In this document: positions 1 through 8,297 of the stretch, in pieces
Layout: every line of letters starts with the position of its first letter
Position numbering within the stretch: the first letter of the stretch is position 1
DNA from: Acidobacteriota bacterium
GTDB taxonomy: Bacteria > Acidobacteriota > Terriglobia > Terriglobales > Acidobacteriaceae
Reading direction: 5' to 3'
Assembly (NCBI GenBank): GCA_021846945.1
Contig: JAJZVZ010000048.1
Location: 1-32,088, forward strand
Length of the DNA stretch: 32,088 bases
Translations under genes and position numbers: made by a program
Notes under the pieces: generated by a model
Database searches by the model: none
Seen by the model: only the letters and a program-made list of their open reading frames with translations
Told to the model about the DNA's origin: nothing

Positions 1-143
1 AGTTATGCCATAGAAAAGACGGCCTTTCCAGTTCTATTTTTGCCCCTAGACTCTCCCCCTTAACAGTCGCCGCGTGAGATATGCAGGTTAAATCTTTGCG
101 CGTGATCGGAGATTGAAGAAGCCGGCGTCTCCGTTCCTGCGCC

Positions 144-162
144 GGCCTTTCAAGGAAAGGCC
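144..162. terminator. small perfect hairpin, possible terminator
   Basis: An 8-bp perfect inverted repeat (GGCCTTTC / GAAAGGCC) with a 3-nt loop lies about 90 bp beyond the stop of the minus-strand gene at 254-532. There is no T-run on either side, so a role as terminator is only a guess. Confidence 0.25.
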
Positions 163-253
163 GACGAAGAGCCGGATTGCCGCAGGGCATGCCTTTACGA
201 ACGGATGAGAATAACGCCTTGTTCAGGAATGCCGCCGGCGCGATGAATCTGTT

Positions 254-532
254 TTAGAACTTGACTCCCAGGCTTCCCAGGAATGCCTTCACCTGGGGCC
301 ATACGGCCTTCAGGTCAGTTACAGTCTGGATGTCGAGGGAGATGTTGAGCGGGTTTGCGGCCGCGCCCGCCAGCTCCGAAAGCGGTTTTTCCACGGCTCC
401 CGCCAGTGTGGCAAGAGCCGCAACCACTGCCGGCGCGGCGTGCAGTGCCTTGTTGGCGCCGGTGAGCCATTTCAGGGCGTCCTCGGCTCCGATTTCAATG
501 CCCTTCTCGATATTCACAAGGATATTGGCCAT
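254..532 (-). CDS. hypothetical protein, 92 aa, Ala-rich helical
   Basis: I do not recognise a named family. The 92-residue product has no export signal and no clear membrane helix. It has an Ala/Leu-rich central part (about residues 29-57) bounded by charged, amphipathic segments, so a small helical soluble or membrane-peripheral protein is likely. The ATG at 532 is preceded by an AGAGGA-like ribosome site about 10 nt upstream, which supports a real gene. It stands alone, with no gene closer than purN, whose stop is about 315 bp away. Overlapping reading frames on the plus strand here look like shadows. The function is unknown. Confidence 0.6.
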   Translation of the reverse strand: MANILVNIEKGIEIGAEDALKWLTGANKALHAAPAVVAALATLAGAVEKPLSELAGAAANPLNISLDIQTVTDLKAVWPQVKAFLGSLGVKF

Positions 533-846
533 CGCGATAGGTCCTCTTCCTGTCCGCGGGCGCGCTATGATGAGCTACCCGTGGACTTGGTTTTGAGCCG
601 CTTTCACGATCCTGACCTTGCCGTGGTTCCGGCATGGTGTTTCGTCAAAGCCAGCTTCACACCATTGTCTGGTTATCTTTTAGGCTAGGGGATTCCGAAG
701 ATATCTTCGGCAAGAGACTTTATCGAGGAACCGGCGTTGCAATCATGGAGTTAGCAGAAACAATGATGGCGCGCTTCTTGACATTGCGGTAGCGGCTTGC
801 GTACGAGCGGCTATTCGCGGGGCGCAGAGATACCGCTGCTCAGCTT
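533..846. other. intergenic region without recognisable content
   Basis: This stretch of 314 bp lies between the small hypothetical gene and the 3' end of purN. I see no convincing gene, RNA, repeat or terminator in it. It probably holds the promoter of the minus-strand gene at 254-532. Confidence 0.4.
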
Positions 847-1485
847 TCAGTCTTGCGCCAGGACTGTTCGCTTCACATACCGCCGCCCCTGGATCTCGTA
901 TTCCCCGCTTACCACGCGGGCAATCGCCTCCGTGTAGGCCACGTGTTCCTCCACGAGGATGCGGCCGGCGAGCGAATGCGCGTCGTCGCTCTCCAGTACC
1001 GGAATCGCACGCTGCACCACGATTACGCCATGGTCGAGATGCTCATCCACAAAGTGCACGGTGCATCCGGTGATCTTCACTCCGTAGTGAAAGGCCTGTT
1101 CCTGAGCATCGAGTCCCGGGAATGCCGGCAGCAGAGAAGGGTGGATGTTGAGAATGCGATTGCGGAATTCAGCGACGAACTCCGGCGAGAGCAGCCGCAT
1201 GTAGCCTGCCAGGCAGACCAGGTCTACCCCGTGAGCCTTCAGGCAGGCGGTCACATCCGCATCATGCTCCGCGCGCTTGCGCCCCCTGGAGACGAAGAGC
1301 GCGCTTGCCAGCCCCATTTCTCGCGCTTTGGCGAGTCCTGCGGACTCGGCTACGTTCGAGATGACGACTGCGACCTGAACGCCCGGAAGCCTGCCGGTCC
1401 GAATCGATTCCGCAATGGCCAGAAAATTGGATCCACGGCCTGAGAGCAGGATGCCCAGCCGCACCGGCTTATCGCCCGTACTCAT
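847..1485 (-). CDS. purN: phosphoribosylglycinamide formyltransferase PurN
   Basis: This cytoplasmic enzyme transfers a formyl group from 10-formyltetrahydrofolate to GAR, the third step of de novo purine synthesis. The 212-residue protein has the usual length. The N-terminal phosphate-binding loop SGRGSN is at residues 15-20. The catalytic motif NIHPSLLP (113-120) supplies Asn113 and His115. The DEHLDHG segment (147-153) carries the catalytic Asp, most likely Asp151 by comparison with E. coli Asp144. The ATG start overlaps the purM stop as ATGA, so the two genes are surely cotranscribed and translationally coupled. The order purM-purN is the common bacterial arrangement. Nothing suggests truncation. 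Confidence 0.97.
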   Translation of the reverse strand: MSTGDKPVRLGILLSGRGSNFLAIAESIRTGRLPGVQVAVVISNVAESAGLAKAREMGLASALFVSRGRKRAEHDADVTACLKAHGVDLVCLAGYMRLLSPEFVAEFRNRILNIHPSLLPAFPGLDAQEQAFHYGVKITGCTVHFVDEHLDHGVIVVQRAIPVLESDDAHSLAGRILVEEHVAYTEAIARVVSGEYEIQGRRYVKRTVLAQD

Positions 1486-2531
1486 ATATACTGCACCCTG
1501 CGCTCGCCCTTCACGATGCGCCCGATCACGTAAAACTTCTCTTCAGACCGGTCCAGCAGGTTTTTGGCGCGGGTAAACTTCGCCGCCGGGATCGCCGCAA
1601 TCAAGCCGATGCCCATGTTGAAGGTACGCATCATCTCGTCTTCGGAGACCTGTCCGAGTTCACGCAGGTGCTCGAAGATGGGCAGCACGGGCCATGAGCC
1701 GGTCTCGATCTGCGCGGCTGTATTCTTGGGCAGAATGCGTGGCAGGTTCTCGGTGATGCCGCCCCCTGTGATGTGCGCCATGCCTGTGGTCAGCCCCGCC
1801 GACACCAGCTTCTGAATCACGTGCAGATAGCTGCGATGCGTCTTCATCAGCTCGGTGCCGGCTTTCTCCTTGAGTGCGGTTACGTATTGCGTCGCTTTGT
1901 ATCCGGCGACTTCAAAGAGGAGCTTGCGCGCCAGCGAGTAGCCGTTGGTGTGCAGGCCGGTCGAGGGCAGCCCGATCAGCACATCGCCCGCCTTGACGCT
2001 CGCGCCGGTAATCATCTTGTCGCGATCAACCGCGCCCACGATAAACCCAGCCAGATCGTACTCGCCGTCCGCGTAGAAGCCCGGCATCTGCGCCGTTTCG
2101 CCGCCGATGAGCGCGCAGCCATTGGCCCTGCAGCCTTCGGCCAGTCCCGTCACCACGCTTTCCGTCACTTCCGGATCCAGTCGGCCGCTGGCCAGATAGT
2201 CGAGAAAGAAGAGAGGCGTCGCGCCCTGCACTGCGATATCGTTCACGCAATGGTTCACCAGGTCGATGCCCACGGTGCGGTGCTGTCCCAGCTCAAAGGC
2301 GATCTTCAGCTTGGTGCCCACGCCGTCGGCGGAGCTCACCAGAATGGGATTCTTCCAGCGCTGCATATCCAGCCGGTACAGGGCTCCGAAGCCGCCGATC
2401 CCTCCCAGCACATTGCGGTTAAAGGTCTTCTGCGCCAGAAACTTGATGCGATCTTTGGCCTGATCGGCGCGGCTGATGTCAACGCCGGCGTCTGCGTAGG
2501 TTACGGATTTGGGCTTGGAATTGTTAGGCAC
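1482..2531 (-). CDS. purM: phosphoribosylformylglycinamidine cyclo-ligase PurM
   Basis: PurM (AIR synthetase) closes the imidazole ring from FGAM with ATP, the fifth step of purine synthesis, in the cytoplasm. Recognisable blocks, numbered from the chosen start, are YADAGVDI (12-19), the GGIGGFG loop, DGVGTK (69-74), GGETAQMPG (143-151) and HITGGGITENLPR near the C-terminus. I place the start at the GTG at 2531. It has GGAAAG 8 nt upstream and gives 349 residues, close to the family's usual 345. An ATG at 2618 in the same frame would add 29 residues that look unlike the family, so it is less likely. The stop overlaps purN by 4 nt. hemL is divergent, 297 bp away. Confidence 0.95.
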   Translation of the reverse strand: MPNNSKPKSVTYADAGVDISRADQAKDRIKFLAQKTFNRNVLGGIGGFGALYRLDMQRWKNPILVSSADGVGTKLKIAFELGQHRTVGIDLVNHCVNDIAVQGATPLFFLDYLASGRLDPEVTESVVTGLAEGCRANGCALIGGETAQMPGFYADGEYDLAGFIVGAVDRDKMITGASVKAGDVLIGLPSTGLHTNGYSLARKLLFEVAGYKATQYVTALKEKAGTELMKTHRSYLHVIQKLVSAGLTTGMAHITGGGITENLPRILPKNTAAQIETGSWPVLPIFEHLRELGQVSEDEMMRTFNMGIGLIAAIPAAKFTRAKNLLDRSEEKFYVIGRIVKGERRVQYI

Positions 2532-2539
2532 GGTCTGGT

Positions 2540-2545
2540 CTTTCC
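2540..2545 (-). promoter_or_regulatory. ribosome binding site that decides the purM start
   Basis: GGAAAG on the minus strand lies 8 nt ahead of the GTG at 2531. It favours this start over the ATG codons at 2618 and 2603, which lack a comparable site. Confidence 0.5.
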
Positions 2546-2813
2546 ATGAATGATTTGGCCCTTCAGAAATGGCCGGAATCCATGATTTTAGCAGGATTTG
2601 CATGGGCAGACATTCCATAGTGGAGGAGCCGGATCGCGTTTAGGCATCCGGCTTGGAACGGCAGGGCGGGTTCACCGCAATCCAGAGCCATTGCCGGCGC
2701 GATCTTCCAGCCCTTCCAAACTCTGCCGCCTTCGCGCCCTTGCGCCGTGATTCGCTTGCATCCGGGGTGGCTGAGCGTGGGCTGAAAGCTCGGCCGCCCC
2801 GCATTCACCCCTC

Positions 2814-2819
2814 TATACT
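2814..2819 (+). promoter_or_regulatory. candidate -10 element of hemL, near-leaderless
   Basis: TATACT ends 9 nt before the hemL ATG, and no Shine-Dalgarno sequence lies between. A transcript begun 6-9 nt after the hexamer would have almost no leader. No good -35 element is visible, which lowers confidence. Confidence 0.35.
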
Positions 2820-2828
2820 GAACCCAGC

Positions 2829-4166
2829 ATGAGTCCGCAGATCGCAGTTTCCAGCCGTACCCGTTCCCAGGCCCTGCAGCAGCGCGCCGAGCGCTGCTTC
2901 CCCGGCGGCGTCAACTCGCCCGTGCGCGCCTTTCGCGCGGTGGGTGGAGAGCCGCCGTTCATCGAGCGCGCCGAGGGCGCATACCTCATTGATGCCGACG
3001 GCAACCGCTACATCGACTGCTTCGGTTCCTGGGGACCGATGATCCTGGGCCACGCCTTTCCGCCGGTGGTTGAAGCCATCCAGCGTGCCGCGCGCAACTC
3101 TGCCAGCTTCGGCGCCTCCACCGCCGCCGAAGCTGATCTCGCCGAGCGCGTCATGGCCTGCTATCCCGCCATCGAGAAGATGCGTTTTGTCAGCTCCGGA
3201 ACTGAGGCCACCATGTCGGCCATCCGCCTGGCCCGCGCCGCCACCGGCCGCAAGATCATCGTCAAGTTCGAGGGCTGCTACCACGGCCACGCCGACGGCC
3301 TGCTGGTCAAAGCCGGCTCCGGCGTCGCGACCTTCGGAATCCCCGGCTCGGCCGGCGTTCCCGAGGAGATCGCCCACCTCACGCTTGCCCTTCCGTACAA
3401 CGACCTCAGCGCCGCTGAAGCCGCCTTCGCCGCGCATCCTGGAGCCATCGCGGCCGTGATCCTGGAGCCGGTTGTCGGCAACGCCGGCTGCATTCCGCCT
3501 TTACCCGCCGGGGTGAGCGCGCCGGGTTATCTTGCCGGTCTGCGCTCCCTCACCGCCCGCGAGGGCGCTCTGCTCATCGTTGATGAGGTGATGACTGGAT
3601 TCCGCGTGGCGCTGGGTGGCGCTACCGAACTCTATCGCCTCGACCCCGACCTGATCACGCTGGGCAAGATCGTCGGCGGCGGCCTGCCCGTCGGTGTCTT
3701 CGGCGGAAAACGCCGCTTCATGGATCTTCTTGCCCCGTTAGGGCCGGTCTATCAGGCCGGCACGCTCAGCGGTAATCCGCTGGCCATGGCCGCCGGCCTC
3801 GCCACCGTCGGCTATCTCCAGGAGCATGCCACCGAAGTCTACCCGCGGCTTGAAGCTACGTCCAAAGCTCTGGCCGAAGGCGCTGCCCGGGAAGCTGCCA
3901 GCGTCGGCATTCCGCTCACCACCAACCGCGTCGGCTCGATGTGGACCTGGTTCTTTACCCCCGGACCGGTGACCAACTACGAGCAGGCCGCAACCAGCGA
4001 CACCGCCGCCTTCGGCCGCTTCCATCGCGCCATGTTGGACCGGGGTATCTGGCTCCCTCCGAGCCAGTTCGAGGCCGCATTTATCAGTACTACTCATGGA
4101 GACGCTGAGGTGCAGGCGACGATCGCCGCCGCGCGCGAGGCGCTCAAGGCCGCCCAGGCCGGATAA
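2829..4166 (+). CDS. hemL: glutamate-1-semialdehyde 2,1-aminomutase HemL
   Basis: HemL is a PLP-dependent cytoplasmic enzyme that converts glutamate-1-semialdehyde to 5-aminolevulinate, the C5 route to heme and other tetrapyrroles. The 445-residue length fits the family. The N-terminal [12 protein letters not shown] block (24-35) is highly characteristic. [15 protein letters not shown] (122-136) binds the PLP phosphate, the VDEVMTGFR block (251-259) holds the PLP-ring aspartate, and Lys280 in [12 protein letters not shown] is the Schiff-base lysine. The start at 2829 has no Shine-Dalgarno site but follows a TATACT box closely. The gene ends 8 bp from the convergent deacetylase gene. No other heme gene is in the window. 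Confidence 0.97.
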   Translation: MSPQIAVSSRTRSQALQQRAERCFPGGVNSPVRAFRAVGGEPPFIERAEGAYLIDADGNRYIDCFGSWGPMILGHAFPPVVEAIQRAARNSASFGASTAAEADLAERVMACYPAIEKMRFVSSGTEATMSAIRLARAATGRKIIVKFEGCYHGHADGLLVKAGSGVATFGIPGSAGVPEEIAHLTLALPYNDLSAAEAAFAAHPGAIAAVILEPVVGNAGCIPPLPAGVSAPGYLAGLRSLTAREGALLIVDEVMTGFRVALGGATELYRLDPDLITLGKIVGGGLPVGVFGGKRRFMDLLAPLGPVYQAGTLSGNPLAMAAGLATVGYLQEHATEVYPRLEATSKALAEGAAREAASVGIPLTTNRVGSMWTWFFTPGPVTNYEQAATSDTAAFGRFHRAMLDRGIWLPPSQFEAAFISTTHGDAEVQATIAAAREALKAAQAG

Positions 4167-4174
4167 TCTGGCCG

Positions 4175-4912
4175 TCACCCCCAGGCGTCCAGCGTCACAA
4201 ACCGGGAGCTCTCCTTGAACCGGCCAAGCAGCATCCCCGCCGCGGTTACGGAAGGCTCGCGGTTCGCGCTCGCATCCAGATGACCGCCATCGTGCAGCAC
4301 GATGTTGGCTGCCCGGCCCCGCCGTCGCAGCCGCTCGATCTTGCCTGTCAGCCGATCCGCGATCCGCTCCGCCGCAGACTCTTTCCAATCCGTGGTCATG
4401 GCATTCCACAGCACGGGCGTCAGTCCAAGCTCGCGTGCAATCTGAAACACCGCAGGCCGCCGCGCTCCGAAGGGCGGCCGGAAGTACCGCACCGGCGCGC
4501 TGGTCATCTGCTCCAGCGTCTCGCTTGTCCGCACAAGCTCCTCGCGAATGCGCTTGCCTGCGGTCCGTGCCAGGTTGGGGTGGCTCCAGGAGTGATTTCC
4601 GATCAGGTGCCCCGCCGCGGCGATCCGCCGCACCAGATCCGGCTGCGCCTGTGCCCGGCTGCCCATCATAAAAAACGTTGCCCGCGCATCGTAACGGGCC
4701 AGCGCGTCGAGCAGCCGCGGCGTCCACGCGGGGTTCGGCCCGTCGTCGAAGGTCAGCGCCAGCTCGCCCGCCCGCGCCGGTGCAACCAGCGCCTCGCCGA
4801 AGATCCGCGAACCGGGCCACAGCGCAGCATAGGCCAGTCCGCCCGCGGCCAGTCCCACAGCGCCCGTCAAGCCCAGCCCCACGTAAATCTCTGCCTGAAG
4901 AGAAGAAAGCAT
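4175..4912 (-). CDS. polysaccharide deacetylase, NodB homology, membrane-anchored
   Basis: This 245-residue protein belongs to carbohydrate esterase family 4, metal-dependent enzymes that remove N- or O-acetyl groups from peptidoglycan, chitin-like or other surface sugars. One hydrophobic segment (about 10-32) should act as a signal anchor, putting the catalytic domain in the periplasm. All five NodB motifs are present: TFDDGP (54-59) with base Asp56 and metal Asp57, HSWSHP (107-112) with the two metal His, RPPFG (145-149), a DW motif near 175, and VLHDGG (205-210) with His207. The start at 4912 places the anchor at the N-terminus. The open frame continues to 5914 but is antisense to panB there. 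The exact substrate cannot be told. Confidence 0.9.
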   Translation of the reverse strand: MLSSLQAEIYVGLGLTGAVGLAAGGLAYAALWPGSRIFGEALVAPARAGELALTFDDGPNPAWTPRLLDALARYDARATFFMMGSRAQAQPDLVRRIAAAGHLIGNHSWSHPNLARTAGKRIREELVRTSETLEQMTSAPVRYFRPPFGARRPAVFQIARELGLTPVLWNAMTTDWKESAAERIADRLTGKIERLRRRGRAANIVLHDGGHLDASANREPSVTAAGMLLGRFKESSRFVTLDAWG

Positions 4913-5044
4913 TGCTCTTACCAGTGTGGAGTGCCTGCCCACCTGCCCGCAAGCACAGGCGTAAATGCGGAGATTCCTGTGTGCGGTCGAACATGCCGAC
5001 GATGATGGTCCTGCTGTCTCTATCTTCGCCCTGGCAATCGGGCG

Positions 5045-5050
5045 TATACT
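5045..5050 (+). promoter_or_regulatory. candidate -10 element upstream of panB
   Basis: TATACT lies 51 bp ahead of the panB start in the divergent deacetylase-panB spacer. The possible -35 (TTCGCC at 5025-5030) is poor and 14 bp away, so this is only a candidate. Confidence 0.3.
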
Positions 5051-5101
5051 CGCTTTGTTCGGGCCGCATCCTGAGTTGGCGGAGCGGCACTGGAGACAGC
5101 C

Positions 5102-6025
5102 ATGAGCTTTACGCAACTTCCCGGTAGCGCGAGTTCCTCGCCAGCCGCAACTCCTTTTCCCAAAGTCACCATGCCCGCTCTGGCTGAGATGAAGCGCCAG
5201 GGCAAGCCCATCTCCGCGCTCACCGCCTACGATTACGCCACCGCCCGCCTGGTTGACGAAGCCGGCATCGACCTGGTGCTTGTGGGCGACTCGCTGGCCA
5301 TGGTGGTTCTGGGCCACGAAAACACCCTCGCCATTACGGTGGACGAGATGCTCCATCACACCCGCGCCGTGCGCCGTGCTGTTCGCCGCGCCCTGGTGGT
5401 GGCCGACATGCCTTTTGGCAGCTATCACGGCCCGGTGGCCGAAAGCGTCGCCAACGCCGTTCGCTTCGTCAAAGAGGCCGGCGCCGAAGCGGTCAAGATC
5501 GAGGGGCCGCGCGCCAGCCTGGTGCGCGCTCTCACGGATGCCGAAATTCCTGTCGTCGGCCATCTTGGTCTGACGCCGCAAAGCGTGCACCGCATGGGCG
5601 GCTACCGCGTCCAGGCGCGCACTGCTGATGCCGTGCAGCAGCTCAAGGCCGATGCGATTGCCGTGGCCGAAGCCGGCGCGGGCGCGATCGTCCTGGAAGG
5701 CGTACCGCGCGAGGCCGCCGCTGCCATCACTGCCGAGCTTGCCATTCCCACCATCGGCATCGGCGCCGGTCCCGACTGCGACGGCCAGATTCTCGTCTTC
5801 CACGACATGGTGAGCCTGACCTTCGCGCCGCCGGCCAAATTCGTGCGCCGCTACGGCGATGCCGGCGCTCTCATCCGCTCCGCCGTCGAGCACTACCGCG
5901 AAGATGTCGAGCATCGAGCCTTTCCGTCAGACGCGGAGAGCTACCATCTGCCCGAGCAGGCGCGCCAGGCGCTCGAAGCCAAACCCGATGCGGTTCCGGG
6001 CGTGCGTGTATTGCGGAAGGCGTGA
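5102..6025 (+). CDS. panB: 3-methyl-2-oxobutanoate hydroxymethyltransferase PanB
   Basis: PanB adds a hydroxymethyl group from 5,10-methylenetetrahydrofolate to ketoisovalerate to give ketopantoate, the first step of pantothenate (coenzyme A) synthesis. The 307-residue protein shows the TIM-barrel signatures TAYDY (41-45), VGDSLAMVVLGH (61-72) with the metal-binding Asp63, ADMPFGSYHG (101-110), KIEG (132-135), and a GIGAGPDCDGQILVFHD block near 221-237. About 23 extra N-terminal residues precede the barrel. A GGAG site 6 nt upstream of the ATG supports this start. The last codons and the stop fall at the edge of the repeat array that separates panB from panC. Confidence 0.97.
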   Translation: MSFTQLPGSASSSPAATPFPKVTMPALAEMKRQGKPISALTAYDYATARLVDEAGIDLVLVGDSLAMVVLGHENTLAITVDEMLHHTRAVRRAVRRALVVADMPFGSYHGPVAESVANAVRFVKEAGAEAVKIEGPRASLVRALTDAEIPVVGHLGLTPQSVHRMGGYRVQARTADAVQQLKADAIAVAEAGAGAIVLEGVPREAAAAITAELAIPTIGIGAGPDCDGQILVFHDMVSLTFAPPAKFVRRYGDAGALIRSAVEHYREDVEHRAFPSDAESYHLPEQARQALEAKPDAVPGVRVLRKA

Positions 6026-6300
6026 AAGACTGCTGCGAAGACTGGTCTTGAAAGAGCATGACTTCGGTCGTGCCGTGAATGCCACGGAGTCTGTCGAGCT
6101 TCAGAGGCTGCGGTAAAACTCGATACGGGCACGGTCTTGACATAGGGCCCGGCTTTCAGGCGTGCCGCAGATGCCGCAAAATGATTGAGGGTTTTAAAGG
6201 CTGCGGAAAAAACGCGGCGCGAACACGGTTTTGTGTCAGGGCATGACTTCAGTCGTGCCGCCAGCGCGAAAGAAACGAAGACCGGGCTTCAGCCCCCTGC
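6015..6300 (+). repeat. degenerate 92-bp tandem repeat array with palindromic cores
   Basis: About three diverged copies follow one another, starting near 6015, 6105 and 6197. Each holds an AGGCTGCGG-like beginning, a (G/A)CACGGTCTTG-like middle, and an imperfect palindrome ending in GTGCCG. Those ends fall at 6075, 6167 and 6260, so the period is 92-93 bp. Copies 1 and 3 have the core CATGACTTC(A/G)GTCGTGCC at 6057-6074 and 6242-6259. Copy 2 has a diverged core. A smaller hairpin GGGCTTCAGCCC is at 6284-6295. The array fills the panB-panC gap and contains no gene. It resembles the short intergenic palindromes common in Acidobacteriota genomes. Confidence 0.7.
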
Positions 6301-6342
6301 GGCAAGCCGTACCGCAGTTTCAACTTCAGCTAGAGGACACTC

Positions 6343-7200
6343 ATGAAGATGGTTCGCACGGTTACTGAGTTGCGGGAGTGGTCGCGCGCGCTGCGCTGCG
6401 CCGCCGGGACTCGCGAGAACAACACCATCGGCTTCGTGCCCACCATGGGCGCGCTGCACGCAGGCCACGCGTCTCTGATTCGCGCCGCCGCGGCCTCGTG
6501 CGCTCACGTCGCCGTCAGCATCTTCGTCAACCCCACGCAGTTCGGCCCCAATGAGGACTACGCGCGCTATCCGCGCACCTTCGAGGCAGACTGCGCCCTG
6601 GCCGGCGCGGAAGGCGCGGACGTCATCTTCGCGCCATCGGTCGAAGAACTTTACCCGGCCGGCGGGGCGACCTTCGTCGAGGTGGAGGGCCTGAGCGATC
6701 GGCTCGACGGCGCATCCCGTCCCGGGCACTTTCGCGGCGTCGCCACGGTTGTTGCCAAGCTGCTGATCGCCGCCGAGCCCGATCGCGCCTTCTTCGGCCA
6801 GAAGGATGCGGCCCAGGTCGCCGTGCTGCGCCGCATGGTTGCGGACCTGCGCCTGGCCACGGAGTTGGTCGTCTGCCCCATCGTCCGCGACGCCGACGGC
6901 CTGGCTCTCAGCTCGCGCAATACCTATCTCAGCCCAACCGAGCGCGTGCGGGCGCTCACGCTTAGCCGCGCTATCCGTCGCGTCGAGGAACTGGTCGCGC
7001 AGGGCGAGCGCGGTTCTGCACCGCTGATCGCCGCCGCCCGCCGGGTCTTCGCCGCCGAGCCCTCCATCCTCGTGGACTACATCACGCTTGTCGATTGGGC
7101 AACACTGGAGCCAGTCGAAACAGCCACTCCCGGCACGCTCTTTGCTGTTGCTGCATGGGCAGGTTCAACTCGGCTGATCGACAACACGGTTTTGCGCTGA
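6343..7200 (+). CDS. panC: pantothenate synthetase PanC
   Basis: PanC condenses pantoate with beta-alanine using ATP through a pantoyl-adenylate, the last step of pantothenate synthesis, in the cytoplasm. The 285-residue length is normal. The HIGH-type nucleotide motif PTMGALHAGH is at 33-42, FVNPTQFGPNEDYARYPRT at 61-79 binds pantoate, FGQKDAAQ is at 151-158, and the KMSKS-equivalent ALSSRNTYLS is at 188-197. GAGG 6 nt before the ATG supports the start. panB lies upstream on the same strand but 317 bp away, with a repeat array between them, so it is uncertain whether they share a transcript. panD is not in the window. Confidence 0.97.
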   Translation: MKMVRTVTELREWSRALRCAAGTRENNTIGFVPTMGALHAGHASLIRAAAASCAHVAVSIFVNPTQFGPNEDYARYPRTFEADCALAGAEGADVIFAPSVEELYPAGGATFVEVEGLSDRLDGASRPGHFRGVATVVAKLLIAAEPDRAFFGQKDAAQVAVLRRMVADLRLATELVVCPIVRDADGLALSSRNTYLSPTERVRALTLSRAIRRVEELVAQGERGSAPLIAAARRVFAAEPSILVDYITLVDWATLEPVETATPGTLFAVAAWAGSTRLIDNTVLR

Positions 7201-7286
7201 ATAGAGGCGGCCCGAAGCGCGCATCCTCGGCCAGCCCATTGAGCGCGTTCGCCTCGCCAGCGTCTTTGCGCTCGCGGGGAAGAAAA

Positions 7287-7313
7287 TTGCCCAGGCGGCG
7301 AGGTCGTTACAAT
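7287..7313 (+). promoter_or_regulatory. candidate promoter of ridA, near-leaderless
   Basis: TTGCCC (7287-7292) and TACAAT (7308-7313) are separated by 15 bp. The ATG of ridA begins only 6 nt after the -10 box and has no ribosome binding site close by, so the transcript could start at or next to the start codon. Confidence 0.35.
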
Positions 7314-7319
7314 CAACGC

Positions 7320-7709
7320 ATGAGCAGAACAGCGATTGCGACAGACCAGGCCCCAGCGGCCATCGGCCCGTATTCTCAGGCCATTCGTGTGGGGAACCTC
7401 GTATTCACCGCGGGCCAGATCCCGCTGGACCCGGCCACGCAAAAGGTGGTTGCGCCCGGCATCGCGGAGCAGACCTGGCGCGTGATGGAAAACCTGAAGG
7501 CCATTCTGGAGGCTGCCGGAACCAACTTCGAAAGGGTGGTCAAGACCACTGTATTCCTGCGCGACTTCAACGATTTTGCGGCGATGAATGCCGTTTACTC
7601 CAAATACATGGAGCGGGACGGCGAAGCGCCACCGGCGCGCACCACCGTCGGAGTCTCGCATCTGCCCAAGGATGCGCTGGTAGAGATCGAGATGATCGCG
7701 GAGGTCTAA
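7320..7709 (+). CDS. ridA: RidA family enamine/imine deaminase
   Basis: RidA-type proteins are small cytoplasmic trimers that hydrolyse reactive enamines and imines released by PLP enzymes such as threonine dehydratase. The 129-residue length and the signatures fit: GPYSQA (16-21), FTAGQIPLDP (29-38), Arg107 in PPARTTVGVSHLP, which binds the substrate carboxylate, and the C-terminal VEIEMIAEV. I chose the ATG at 7320 because the upstream part of the open frame is unlike the family. A TACAAT box just before it suggests a leaderless start. msrB follows on the same strand after 81 bp. The family (YjgF/YER057c/UK114) is certain, while the exact subfamily is not. Confidence 0.93.
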   Translation: MSRTAIATDQAPAAIGPYSQAIRVGNLVFTAGQIPLDPATQKVVAPGIAEQTWRVMENLKAILEAAGTNFERVVKTTVFLRDFNDFAAMNAVYSKYMERDGEAPPARTTVGVSHLPKDALVEIEMIAEV

Positions 7710-7790
7710 ATCTGAATTTTCGGGCGGAGTTCCCAAGGCGCCCAATGGCAGATTGCAGAGATTCCAGGCAAGATCATCGAGGAGGTCACG

Positions 7791-8201
7791 ATGAGCAGCA
7801 AGGCGGAGAAAATCGTCCGCTCCGATGCGGAGTGGAGAGCCGCGCTCTCGCCGGAGCAGCACCGGGTTCTGCGGGAAAAGGGAACCGAGAGGCCGTTTAC
7901 TGGAGCCCTTACCGAGAATCACGAGACCGGAAACTACCACTGCGCAGGCTGTGGGGCGCTGCTGTTCCTTTCCGGCGCCAAGTTCGATTCCGGCTGCGGA
8001 TGGCCCAGCTTCATGCTGCCCGCGGAGTCGGAGGCCGTGGAGGAGCACGAAGATCGCAGCTTTGGGATGAGGCGCATCGAGGTAACCTGCGCGCGCTGCG
8101 GCGGGCATCTCGGCCACGTCTTTCCGGACGGACCGCCACCGACGGGGCTTCGCTATTGCATCAACTCCGCCGCGCTGACCTTTACCCGCCAGAAGGCGTA
8201 A
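7791..8201 (+). CDS. msrB: peptide-methionine (R)-S-oxide reductase MsrB
   Basis: MsrB reduces the R epimer of methionine sulfoxide in proteins, using thioredoxin. The 136-residue single-domain protein shows both zinc CxxC pairs (Cys51/Cys54 and Cys100/Cys103), the GCGWPSF motif (68-74), [11 protein letters not shown] (105-115) and the catalytic Cys123 in RYCINS. There is no signal peptide, so it is cytoplasmic. A GGAGGT site 5 nt ahead of the ATG sets the start. It is the second of a ridA-msrB pair, both dealing with metabolite or oxidation damage. It converges on rpmB and shares the hairpin at 8229-8255. Confidence 0.96.
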   Translation: MSSKAEKIVRSDAEWRAALSPEQHRVLREKGTERPFTGALTENHETGNYHCAGCGALLFLSGAKFDSGCGWPSFMLPAESEAVEEHEDRSFGMRRIEVTCARCGGHLGHVFPDGPPPTGLRYCINSAALTFTRQKA

Positions 8202-8228
8202 ACCTTGCGGCTGCGGCCGGGCACAACA

Positions 8229-8255
8229 AAACCCCGTCCGTGTAGAACGGGGTTT
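8229..8255. terminator. intrinsic terminator between msrB and rpmB
   Basis: A 9-bp perfect stem (AAACCCCGT / ACGGGGTTT) with a 9-nt loop lies between the convergent genes. On the minus strand it runs into GGTTTTGTTGT, so it mainly serves rpmB, but it may stop both transcripts. Confidence 0.75.
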
Positions 8256-8297
8256 GCGCCGCTCCTCGACCCTTTTAAGCTGTTGAGTAACTGCGCT

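Noticed and set aside
1773-2549. 258-residue plus-strand frame opposite purM
   Set aside because: It is antisense to a conserved purM gene and has no family character.
3738-5090. Long open minus-strand frame of 450 residues
   Set aside because: It overlaps hemL and the deacetylase gene in another frame. The product is low-complexity Arg/Gly/Ala text typical of GC-rich shadow frames.
4913-5914. Open minus-strand frame that would extend the deacetylase to 579 residues
   Set aside because: It runs antisense through panB and has no protein-family character. The deacetylase signal anchor starts at 4912.
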